This document shows, piece after piece, positions 1 through 5,570 of a stretch of DNA of 5,650 bases (position 1 is the first letter of the stretch; every line of letters begins with the position of its first letter). A program made the position numbers and the translations under genes. A model generated the notes under the pieces. The model had not been told where the DNA came from. It made no database searches and saw only the letters and a list, made by a program, of their open reading frames with translations. The stretch is from Lentisphaerota bacterium. Its GTDB lineage: Bacteria > Verrucomicrobiota > Lentisphaeria > Oligosphaerales > Oligosphaeraceae. The DNA lies in the NCBI GenBank assembly GCA_012800625.1, contig JAAZIY010000212.1:1-5650 (forward strand), in the 5' to 3' direction.

Positions 1-706
1 CCATGGCGTTGCTGCCGCCGCCTACACAAGCGATAACCTGGTCGGGCAAACTTCCGGTCTGTTCCAGACACTGCCGCCGGGCCTCGATACCGATGACCGA
101 CTGGAAATCCTTCACCAGACGCGGATAAGGATAAGGCCCGGCCACGGTGCCAATCAGGTAGAAGGTGTCCTCGGGTCTGGCGCTCCAGTCGCGCAGGGCT
201 TCGTTCATGGCATCCTTCAAGGTGGCTGAGCCTTCGCTCACCTCGATTACCCTGGCACCCAGGGTTTGCATACGTTCCACATTGACTGCCTGGCGACGCA
301 CATCGCAGCTGCCCATGTAAACCTCGCAGTCCATCCCCAGCAATGCGGCCACGGTAGCGGTGGCCACCCCGTGCATGCCGGCGCCGGTCTCGGCGATCAG
401 GCGTCTTTTGCCCATGCGTCTGGCCAAAAGCGCCTGACCCAGGCAATTGTTGATCTTGTGCGCTCCGGTGTGGTTCAGGTCCTCGCGCTTCAGATAAATT
501 CGGGCGGAGCCCAGCTGCGCGCTCAAGCGCCGAGCAAAATACAGCGGCGACTCGCGTCCCACGTAGTCACGCAGCAAAAGCTTGAGCTCGTCTTGAAAAT
601 CACTTTCTGCACTGATGCGAAAGTAGGCCTCGGAAAGTTCCAACAAGGCAGGCATCAGTGTCTCGGAGATATACTGCCCGCCATAAATGCCGTAATGGGT
701 TTGCAT
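1..706 (-). CDS. trpB: Tryptophan synthase beta chain, N-terminal 235 residues (3' end outside window)
   Basis: TrpB joins indole to L-serine with pyridoxal phosphate (PLP) in the cytoplasmic TrpA2B2 complex. The protein opens MQTHYGIYGGQYISETLMPA, the usual TrpB N-terminus. NHTGAHKINN (residues 78-87) holds the PLP Schiff-base lysine K84. AETG (105-108) carries the catalytic Glu E106. SGATLKDA-like and NEALRDW segments follow, and GGGSNA (229-234) is the PLP phosphate loop, just before the window edge. The start ATG at 706-704 is preceded by GAAAGGA seven bases upstream, a good ribosome binding site. About 235 of a usual 390-410 residues are present. One conserved motif differs: GAGQHG reads GAGMHG (M111), and GPHPYP reads GPYPYP. 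It follows trpF after a 68-base gap holding repeat units. Identity is certain; the effect of M111 is unknown. Confidence 0.98.
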   Translation of the reverse strand, partial: MQTHYGIYGGQYISETLMPALLELSEAYFRISAESDFQDELKLLLRDYVGRESPLYFARRLSAQLGSARIYLKREDLNHTGAHKINNCLGQALLARRMGKRRLIAETGAGMHGVATATVAALLGMDCEVYMGSCDVRRQAVNVERMQTLGARVIEVSEGSATLKDAMNEALRDWSARPEDTFYLIGTVAGPYPYPRLVKDFQSVIGIEARRQCLEQTGSLPDQVIACVGGGSNAM

Positions 707-727
707 AATGAATTCCTTTCAAAAAAA

Positions 728-757
728 CTTGGTGTGACTTAGTGTGTCTTAGTGTTC
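728..757. repeat. Three 10-bp repeat units in the trpF-trpB gap
   Basis: Three consecutive in-phase 10-bp units are read on the plus strand: CTTGGTGTGA, CTTAGTGTGT and CTTAGTGTTC. The central 18 bases (738-755) are identical to the reverse complement of the start of the large array at 5573-5590. They are therefore in the opposite orientation to that array. A run of seven A (721-727, seven U in the trp mRNA) sits next to them, just upstream of the trpB ribosome binding site. No stable GC hairpin precedes the U run, so I do not call a terminator. Confidence 0.85.
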
Positions 758-774
758 AAAGTCCCGTTTTGTTG

Positions 775-1380
775 CTAGTGTCTGCGGATATTTTCCATCA
801 GCCGGCGCATTTTGTCATGGTCTTTCGTGCCAGGGCTTTTTTCTATGCCGCTGCCTATGTCTAGTCCGCAGGCACCGCTTTGATGCCAGGCGTTTTGGGC
901 ATTATCCGGATTAATGCCGCCGGCCAGGAAACAGCTGCGCTGAGCGCAGATTTTAGCGGCCAGTTTCCAGTCACAGCTCATGCCGGAGCCAGGTTTGGCG
1001 GCATCGAGCAGCAGCCTGTCCACCGGGTATTGCATGGCTGCCTGCAAGTCTGCGCTGCTGCGCAGATGCAGCGCCTTCCACAGTTCGACGCCGCGTATCT
1101 GCCGGCAGTAGTCCGCGGTTTCGTTCCCATGCAGTTGGATTACCGCGGGTTTGAACTTTGCCAAGAGCCGTTCTATTTCCGGCAGCGGCAGGTCACTGGT
1201 CACCAGCACCGTCTTGGCCGGCGCGGTGCCTTCCTGCAGCAGGCTGTGCAATTGTGCTTCCTGGAGGTAACGCGGCGTGCCTGGCACCAGGATAAAGCCG
1301 ACGTAGTCAACGCCAAGCTCAATGGCCGCCTGCAGGTCCTCCTGGCGGCATATGCCGCAGAATTTCACTAGGCATGACAT
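775..1380 (-). CDS. trpF: Phosphoribosylanthranilate isomerase
   Basis: TrpF catalyses the Amadori rearrangement of N-(5-phosphoribosyl)anthranilate to CdRP, the step between TrpD and TrpC. The 201-residue (beta/alpha)8 barrel matches the usual family length of about 200. VKFCGI (5-10) supplies the general base Cys C8 and LLLDA (123-127) the general acid Asp D126. PRY (36-38), QLHG (82-85), LWKAL (100-104), LAGGIN (152-157) and DIGSGIE (174-180) are the expected barrel motifs, the last two binding phosphate. The loop after PGSG is shorter than the common PGSGGTG form. The ATG at 1380-1378 lies inside the end of trpC (13-base overlap) and has its own AAGGGAG site five bases upstream, so translation is probably both coupled and independently initiated. 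The stop is TAG. Confidence 0.97.
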   Translation of the reverse strand: MSCLVKFCGICRQEDLQAAIELGVDYVGFILVPGTPRYLQEAQLHSLLQEGTAPAKTVLVTSDLPLPEIERLLAKFKPAVIQLHGNETADYCRQIRGVELWKALHLRSSADLQAAMQYPVDRLLLDAAKPGSGMSCDWKLAAKICAQRSCFLAGGINPDNAQNAWHQSGACGLDIGSGIEKSPGTKDHDKMRRLMENIRRH

Positions 1381-2147
1381 AGAAGCTCCCTTAGTTTGTT
1401 GCCGGGCGACTCGGCACGCATCAGGCTTTCGCCAATCAGAAAAGCCCTGGCGCCCGCCGTCTGCAGACGCTGAATGTCGTCGGCCTGGCTGATGGCGCTT
1501 TCGGCTACGGCGATGCGTTCCGCCGGTATTTGCCGCAGCAGTTTTTCCGCGCCTTCCAGGTCACAGCGGAAGCTCTTCAAGTCTCGGGCATTGATCCCGA
1601 TCAGCCTGATTTTGCTGGCTAGCAGGCGTTCGAGTTCCTCCTGGCTATGCGCCTCGCCGAGTACCGCCAGCCCCAGCTCTGCGGCAAAAGCGCATAATTC
1701 ATCCAGCTGCTGGTCGGAAAGCAGCGCGGCAATCAGCAACACCGCCGAGGCGCCGTGCAGTCGAGCCTCGCAGATCTGATAAGGCTCGATGATGAAATCC
1801 TTGCAAAGCAGCGGAATTTGCACCAGTTTTGAAACCGCCTGCAAGTTTGCCAAACTTCCGTCAAAGTAGTTTTCTTCAGTCAGAACCGAAAGTGCCGCTG
1901 CGCCATACGCCTCAAGCTCTACGGCGCAGCGGGTCACATCGAAGTCGGCTCGGATAAGACCTTTGGAAGGCGAAGCCTTTTTAAGCTCAGCGATCACATT
2001 AATGCCAGGTGCAGACAAAGCGGCGGTAAAATCCGCTGGTGCTGGCAACTCAGCCGCGTCTCGAAGCAGGCTGGAAAGAGCGCGGCGTGACTGCCGCAAG
2101 CTCAGGGCAGGACGCAGGTCGCGGACGATTTTTTGCAGTATGTTCAT
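1368..2147 (-). CDS. trpC: Indole-3-glycerol phosphate synthase
   Basis: TrpC closes the indole ring, turning CdRP into indole-3-glycerol phosphate with loss of CO2 and water. It has 259 residues, normal for a stand-alone enzyme. All six catalytic residues of the family are present at the right spacing: E54 and K56 in IAELKKASPSKG, K116 in LCKDFII, E165 in LGEAH, N186 in IGINARDL and E216 in VAESAIS. FLIGESLMR (237-244) is the C-terminal phosphate site. Small departures from consensus are Cys for Arg before K116 and Ala for Gly after the ES of VAES. The start ATG shares its A with the trpD stop (TGATG). Only a weak AAGAGAG lies upstream, so translation is likely coupled to trpD. Confidence 0.98.
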   Translation of the reverse strand: MNILQKIVRDLRPALSLRQSRRALSSLLRDAAELPAPADFTAALSAPGINVIAELKKASPSKGLIRADFDVTRCAVELEAYGAAALSVLTEENYFDGSLANLQAVSKLVQIPLLCKDFIIEPYQICEARLHGASAVLLIAALLSDQQLDELCAFAAELGLAVLGEAHSQEELERLLASKIRLIGINARDLKSFRCDLEGAEKLLRQIPAERIAVAESAISQADDIQRLQTAGARAFLIGESLMRAESPGNKLRELLCHA

Positions 2148-3160
2148 CAGCTTTGGCTCTCTTCTATGAGGATTTGTAGTTTTTCCGCCGCCCTGCCCTG
2201 TTCAATGGACTGTTCGGCCATTTTAATTCCCTCTGGCAAGTCATCGGCTAGCCCAGCCAGATAACAGGCTGCGCCGGCGTTCAAGACGCTGATGGCGCGA
2301 CAGGCGCCGCGCTCGGTTCCATTGATGACTGCCGACAGAATGGCGGCATTTTCGGCCACCTCGCCGCCGACAATTTCCTCGGCAGTGAAGCTTTCCCCCA
2401 GCAATAGCTCCGGATAAAGCTCGTAGCTGAAGATTCTGCCTTCTTTCAGCTCGCAGACCCGGGTGGTCTGGCAACAGCTGATCTCGTCCAAACCATCATT
2501 GCCATGCACTACCATGGCATGTTTGACGCCTAGCTCCAACAAGGCAGCGGCAAACAGCTCGCAAAGCTCCGGCGCAAAAACTCCGACCAGCATTCGCGTT
2601 GCACCTGCCGGATTGCATAGCGGGCCGAGCATATTAAAGATGCTGCGGAAGCCCAGTTCGCGGCGCAGCGGCGCCAGTTTGCCAAACTGCGGATGCATTT
2701 TTTGCGCAAACATAAAGCCTATGCCGTGTTCGCAGATGCATTGCTCCATCCTGGCCGGCTCCACCAGCAGATTGAAGCCCAGCTCGGCAAGCACATCGGC
2801 GGAGCCGCATTTTCCCGATACTGCGCGGTTGCCGTGTTTGGCTATGGGCACGCCGGCACCGGCGGCAACCAGGGCGGATGTGGTCGAGACATTGAAGCTG
2901 ACCCCGCCGTCCCCGCCGGTGCCCACCACATCGACCACCTCGCGAGCGCCGCAGTCTATGAAAGTGGCATTGCGCCTCAGCATCTGTGCGGCACCCACCA
3001 GCTCGCTGACACTCTCGCCCTTCATGCGCATGGCGGCCAACAAGGCGCCGGCCTGAGCATTCGAGACCTCCTCGTTCACCAGCAGCCCAAGCAACTGGTC
3101 CATCTCGGAAGCCTCCAGGTCGCGGCGACTAAAAATCTTCTCCAGATAAGCTTTCAGCAT
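2147..3160 (-). CDS. trpD: Anthranilate phosphoribosyltransferase
   Basis: TrpD transfers phosphoribose from PRPP to anthranilate. The reading from 3160 gives 337 residues, typical for the family. The helical N-terminal domain is followed by GTGGDG (80-85, PRPP pyrophosphate loop), KHGNRAVSGKCGSADV (108-123), APLRREL and FRSIFNMLGPLCNPA (substrate contacts, ending near 185), and HGNDGLDE (219-226) with the Mg-binding Asp-Glu pair. An in-frame ATG at 3166 is possible, but the strong AAGGAG (3172-3167) would then abut it. The ATG at 3160 has the ideal six-base spacing and is chosen. The gene lies 22 bases after the trpG-like gene and shares one base with trpC. No trpG-type amidotransferase domain is fused to it. 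Confidence 0.97.
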   Translation of the reverse strand: MLKAYLEKIFSRRDLEASEMDQLLGLLVNEEVSNAQAGALLAAMRMKGESVSELVGAAQMLRRNATFIDCGAREVVDVVGTGGDGGVSFNVSTTSALVAAGAGVPIAKHGNRAVSGKCGSADVLAELGFNLLVEPARMEQCICEHGIGFMFAQKMHPQFGKLAPLRRELGFRSIFNMLGPLCNPAGATRMLVGVFAPELCELFAAALLELGVKHAMVVHGNDGLDEISCCQTTRVCELKEGRIFSYELYPELLLGESFTAEEIVGGEVAENAAILSAVINGTERGACRAISVLNAGAACYLAGLADDLPEGIKMAEQSIEQGRAAEKLQILIEESQS

Positions 3161-3182
3161 ATTCATCTCCTTTCGCTTGAAC

Positions 3183-3767
3183 TTAGTATTCCTTGTTGGC
3201 GCTGATTTTCACAAAATTCGCCATTTGCTGCTTGCCGCTGCTGCTCAGCAGTGATTCCAGGTTGTATTGCAGTCCGAAGAGCGGCGCCTGCTTATGCTCT
3301 ATGGCCATCAGTTCGCCGTCTTCGGCAGAGGCGCTTATCTGCAGCTCGGCGGGCAGGCTGTCTTTCTGCAGAGCCAGCGAATAATAACACAAAGCCTTGA
3401 ACTGCTTTTTTAGGCCGCAGAAAAGGCGCTCGCCCTGATGCTCGATTTGCGCCAGCTTGCCGTGCATAATCCTTTTGGCCGGCACGATTTGCGCACCAAA
3501 ATACTGCCCCAGGGCCAGATGCCCTACCCCGAGGCCCAAAAGCGGCAGGCGCGACTTCAGCGCGGCATGAATGAGGTTTTCAAGCCCTCCCCCCTTTTCT
3601 ACTGCCCCAAAGCCCGAAGAGAGCACGATGCCGTCCGGGCGCAAAGCGAGGACTTGTTCTGCTTGCAGCTGCGCTGCGCCTATCAGCTTAGGCTTGGCTT
3701 GTAAAGAATGCAGCAGATGAATGATGTTATAGACGAATGAGTCGCCGTTGTCAATGACAATAATCAT
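3183..3767 (-). CDS. trpG: TrpG-like class I glutamine amidotransferase lacking its catalytic residues (probable pseudoenzyme)
   Basis: By family and position this is anthranilate synthase component II, which normally releases ammonia from glutamine for TrpE. Its 194 residues are full length and the fold landmarks are kept: IDNGDSF (5-11), DGIVLS (45-50), LLGLGVGHLALGQYFG (76-91), MHGK (101-104), YYSL (128-131), and LFGLQYNLES (163-172). The active site is gone. The nucleophile Cys is G80 (codon GGG, 3530-3528). The Gln after GH is L84. The catalytic His of HPE is N169 (codon AAC, 3263-3261), although E171 remains. The oxyanion-loop PGPG reads SGFG (51-54) and the YHSL His is Y129. There is no frameshift or internal stop. 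AAAGGG precedes the ATG by eight bases. It lies 50 bases after trpE; that gap shows nothing else. The family assignment is firm; loss of glutaminase activity is inferred from these residues. Confidence 0.93.
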   Translation of the reverse strand: MIIVIDNGDSFVYNIIHLLHSLQAKPKLIGAAQLQAEQVLALRPDGIVLSSGFGAVEKGGGLENLIHAALKSRLPLLGLGVGHLALGQYFGAQIVPAKRIMHGKLAQIEHQGERLFCGLKKQFKALCYYSLALQKDSLPAELQISASAEDGELMAIEHKQAPLFGLQYNLESLLSSSGKQQMANFVKISANKEY

Positions 3768-3817
3768 GGTATTTTCCCTTTACTTTTGCTATGCTTTTGT
3801 ATCTCAAAAACTCCGGC

Positions 3818-5308
3818 TTACATTTCAGCGAGCTTGAAGTTATGGGCCGCCAGATTAATGGCCTTGAAGAGCGCAGAAGCCTTGTTTATGGTTTCGGCAT
3901 ACTCGATCTCCGGCTGCGAGTCGTTGACGATGCCGGCGCCCACTTGTATATGTAGCTTGCCATTACGTATCTCTATGGTGCGGATAGTGATGCATAGGTC
4001 CATATTGCCATTGTAGCTGAAGTAACCCACTGCGCCGCCGTAAACCCCGCGCGCCTCCGGCTCCAACTCGTTAATCAGCTGCATGGCGCGTGTTTTAGGC
4101 GAGCCGGAAAGCGTGCCGGCGGGCAAGGCGGCTTGCAGCAGGTCGAAGGCATCATATTCCGGAGCCAATATGGCCTCCAGGTCGCTGACCAGGTGCATGA
4201 CCTGCGAGTAGCGCTCCACCCGCATAAAAGATTTTACCTGTACGCTGTTAGGCAGGGCATGACGCCCCAAGTCATGGCGGCCCAGATCCACCAGCATGAT
4301 GTGCTCGGCACGTTCTTTCTCGTCCTTGAGCAGTTCATCGGCAAGCGCGCGGTCCTCGCTTTCGCTCCTGCCGCGCCGCCGTGTGCCGGCAATGGGCCGC
4401 AGTGAGCTGCAGCGATTTTCCAACTTCACCATGGTCTCCGGAGAGGAGCCTAACAATGCCAGCTCGCCAAGCTTCAAAAAGAAAGTGTAGGGAGCCGGAT
4501 TTTGCAGACGCAGGGCGCGATAGATTTGCAGCGGCGAAGAGACGGCAGGGGCACTGAATTTCTGCGAGAGCACTATCTGCAGCACCTCGCCCTTCACTAT
4601 CTGCTCTTTGCCTTTTTCCACCATGCGGCAAAATTCCTCTTTGCTCATATTGCTTTGCAGCTCTGGCAGCGATTCCGGCAGCCGTGCCTCCGGTCTCAGG
4701 CGCATAGGCAGCTGGATTTTTTGCATGATTAGCCTGGCCCTAAGCTCGGCGTCCTGGTAAGCCTCCTGCAAGCCGGCATACTCTTTTAGTCTGACGGAGA
4801 TAATGGTCTTGATTGTATGACTGCGATTATCAAAGGCGACTACTTCGTCGGTGAGCATAAAGCTGGCCTCGGGGGTCTCTGGCGCGGTTTTGGCTGCGGG
4901 CAGGTTTTCGAAGTACTGCACCGCCTCATAGCCTATCATACCCATCGCTCCGCCGAAAAGCGGCGGCAGTCCCGGCGTGGCGGCGATGCGTTGCTGGCCG
5001 ACGAGGCGGCGCAAGGCCTCAAATGGATTGCCTTCATGCGGCAACTCGCGGCAGACCCCGTTTTCCTCGTAGTAGGCCTTGCCTGCACTGATGCGGAACA
5101 AGGCGTAGGGGTTTAAGCCGATAAATGAATAGCGCCCAAAACGCTCGCCGCCCTCGATACTCTCAAGCAACAGTACATTCTCGTCGCCGATAAAACGGCT
5201 TAAAACCGAAACCGGAGTATCTAAATCAGCCAAAAACTCGGCATACACAGGCACAAGATCATGACCCTGGGACAAAAAATCAAACTCGGCAAAACTTTGT
5301 TTCAACAT
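3818..5308 (-). CDS. trpE: Anthranilate synthase component I
   Basis: TrpE converts chorismate to anthranilate using ammonia, the committed and feedback-inhibited step. From the ATG at 5308 it has 496 residues, typical length. LLES (47-50) and GRYSFIG (58-64) form the N-terminal tryptophan-sensing element. The chorismate-binding domain follows: RPIAGTRRRG (304-313), AEHIMLVDLG (334-343), MHLVSD (371-376) with the conserved His H372, PAGTLSGSPKTRAM (396-409), GGAVGYFSYNGNMD (424-437) and GAGIVNDSQPE (457-467). The motif usually read GRNDLGRV is GRHDLGRH here, with H345 in place of Asn. A GTG at 5344 would add 12 residues, but AAGGAG at 5320-5315 lies six bases before the ATG at 5308, which decides the start. 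Expression is controlled by the leader upstream. Feedback inhibition by Trp is inferred from the motif. Confidence 0.98.
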   Translation of the reverse strand: MLKQSFAEFDFLSQGHDLVPVYAEFLADLDTPVSVLSRFIGDENVLLLESIEGGERFGRYSFIGLNPYALFRISAGKAYYEENGVCRELPHEGNPFEALRRLVGQQRIAATPGLPPLFGGAMGMIGYEAVQYFENLPAAKTAPETPEASFMLTDEVVAFDNRSHTIKTIISVRLKEYAGLQEAYQDAELRARLIMQKIQLPMRLRPEARLPESLPELQSNMSKEEFCRMVEKGKEQIVKGEVLQIVLSQKFSAPAVSSPLQIYRALRLQNPAPYTFFLKLGELALLGSSPETMVKLENRCSSLRPIAGTRRRGRSESEDRALADELLKDEKERAEHIMLVDLGRHDLGRHALPNSVQVKSFMRVERYSQVMHLVSDLEAILAPEYDAFDLLQAALPAGTLSGSPKTRAMQLINELEPEARGVYGGAVGYFSYNGNMDLCITIRTIEIRNGKLHIQVGAGIVNDSQPEIEYAETINKASALFKAINLAAHNFKLAEM

Positions 5309-5314
5309 ATGCTG

Positions 5315-5320
5315 CTCCTT
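5315..5320 (-). promoter_or_regulatory. Ribosome binding site of trpE
   Basis: AAGGAG lies six bases before the ATG at 5308. It settles the trpE start against an upstream in-frame GTG, and lies 24 bases beyond the U run of the second leader terminator. Confidence 0.85.
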
Positions 5321-5344
5321 GCAAAAACCTCGGAATTTAAACAC

Positions 5345-5379
5345 AAAAAAGCCACACTCGGACAGGCCGGGTGTGGCTT
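5345..5379 (-). terminator. Second intrinsic terminator in the trp leader
   Basis: On the minus strand AAGCCACAC (5379-5371) pairs with GTGTGGCTT (5357-5349). Beyond one C-A mismatch an inner CGG/CCG helix continues toward a five-base loop. Six T (5350-5345), the first two of them paired in the stem, end the element. It fits a Rho-independent terminator for transcription heading into trpE. In the plus direction the hairpin has no T run, so it does not serve a plus-strand transcript. It starts only two bases after the U run of the attenuator terminator, which makes it a second barrier before trpE rather than part of the classical leader fold. Confidence 0.75.
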
Positions 5380-5380
5380 C

Positions 5381-5415
5381 AAAAAAAAAGGATTAAACTA
5401 CAGTGAGTTTAATCC
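5381..5415 (-). terminator. trp attenuator terminator (3:4 hairpin)
   Basis: On the minus strand GGATTAAACT (5415-5406) pairs perfectly with AGTTTAATCC (5399-5390) across a six-base loop and is followed at once by nine T (5389-5381). This is the terminator half of the attenuator. Seven of the ten bases in its 5' arm (5415-5409) are also claimed by the antiterminator helix, so the two structures cannot coexist. The helix is AU-rich apart from the GG:CC pair at its base next to the U run, the very pairs the antiterminator removes. Confidence 0.9.
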
Positions 5416-5463
5416 GTCAGAGCTACAATACACACAAAAACAACCCGGTCCTGACGGTATTAA
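5409..5463 (-). promoter_or_regulatory. trp attenuator antiterminator (2:3) and competing 1:2 helix
   Basis: Antiterminator: CCGTCAG (5457-5451) pairs with CTGACGG (5420-5414). The helix continues past one bulged A (5458) with TTAAT (5463-5459) pairing to ATTAA (5413-5409), giving 12 bp. Its 5' strand contains the trpL stop codon (5462-5460). Competing 1:2 helix: CTTGGTCTTG in the Trp codons (5476-5467) pairs with CAGGACCGGG (5453-5444), 10 bp including three G-U pairs. A second register is possible because GGTCTTG occurs twice. A ribosome stalled at the first Trp codons would free segment 2 and favour antitermination; one reaching the stop codon would cover it and favour termination. Pairings are read by eye; energies were not computed. 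Confidence 0.85.
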
Positions 5464-5513
5464 CGCCAAGACCAAGACCAAAATAGCGAGCTGTATGTGC
5501 GGTTTTTTTGCAT
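5460..5513 (-). CDS. trpL: trp operon leader peptide
   Basis: This 17-codon ORF encodes MQKNRTYSSLFWSWSWR, ending in TAA. Its Trp codons are at 5480-5478, 5474-5472 and 5468-5466, alternating with two TCT serine codons. Three Trp in 17 residues, directly before a terminator with a competing antiterminator, is the hallmark of ribosome-mediated attenuation: scarce charged tRNA-Trp stalls the ribosome and lets transcription reach trpE. The peptide itself is probably non-functional after synthesis. No Shine-Dalgarno sequence is visible: the bases before the ATG read TTGTATCTCTC. This fits with a candidate promoter whose transcript would begin at or next to the ATG. A longer overlapping frame (5586-5398) has no such features and is not favoured. 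Confidence 0.92.
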   Translation of the reverse strand: MQKNRTYSSLFWSWSWR

Positions 5514-5520
5514 GAGAGAT

Positions 5521-5549
5521 ACAATAAACCGTGAAATATGACTTTGCAA
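5521..5549 (-). promoter_or_regulatory. Candidate sigma-70 promoter of the trp operon
   Basis: TTGCAA (5549-5544, four of six matches to TTGACA) and TATTGT (5526-5521, four of six to TATAAT) are separated by exactly 17 bases. The expected start, about seven bases after the -10 box, falls at 5514-5513, the A of the trpL ATG. This is the best pair I can find in the leader, but both boxes are imperfect. A 13-bp inverted repeat overlaps the -35 box. Confidence 0.5.
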
Positions 5550-5552
5550 GTC
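5540..5552. promoter_or_regulatory. Inverted repeat overlapping the -35 box (possible operator)
   Basis: GACTTTGCAAGTC has perfect 5-bp arms around a 3-bp centre and covers the candidate -35 hexamer. A repressor bound here would block the promoter. It does not resemble the E. coli TrpR operator (CTAG-centred), and arms this short can arise by chance. Confidence 0.25.
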
Positions 5553-5570
5553 GACATAGGATTTTTTTTT

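Noticed and set aside
266..742. Plus-strand open frame of 158 codons opposite trpB
   Set aside because: It is antisense to a clear trpB, starts inside it, shows no recognisable domain and has no ribosome binding site of note; the other plus-strand frames opposite the trp genes are likewise shadows.
707..774. Terminator or internal promoter between trpF and trpB
   Set aside because: There is a U run, but no GC-rich hairpin before it and no convincing -35/-10 pair; only the repeat units and the trpB ribosome binding site are supported.
3161..3166. Earlier ATG for trpD
   Set aside because: The Shine-Dalgarno AAGGAG touches this ATG with no spacer, while the next in-frame ATG at 3160 has ideal spacing.
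5309..5344. Upstream GTG start adding 12 residues to TrpE
   Set aside because: The extension contains the strong AAGGAG site that serves the ATG at 5308, and begins right at the end of the second terminator.
5540..5570. Plus-strand terminator formed by the GACTT/AAGTC repeat and the run of nine T
   Set aside because: The stem is only 5 bp with a 3-base loop and is separated from the T run by nine bases, and no plus-strand gene precedes it.
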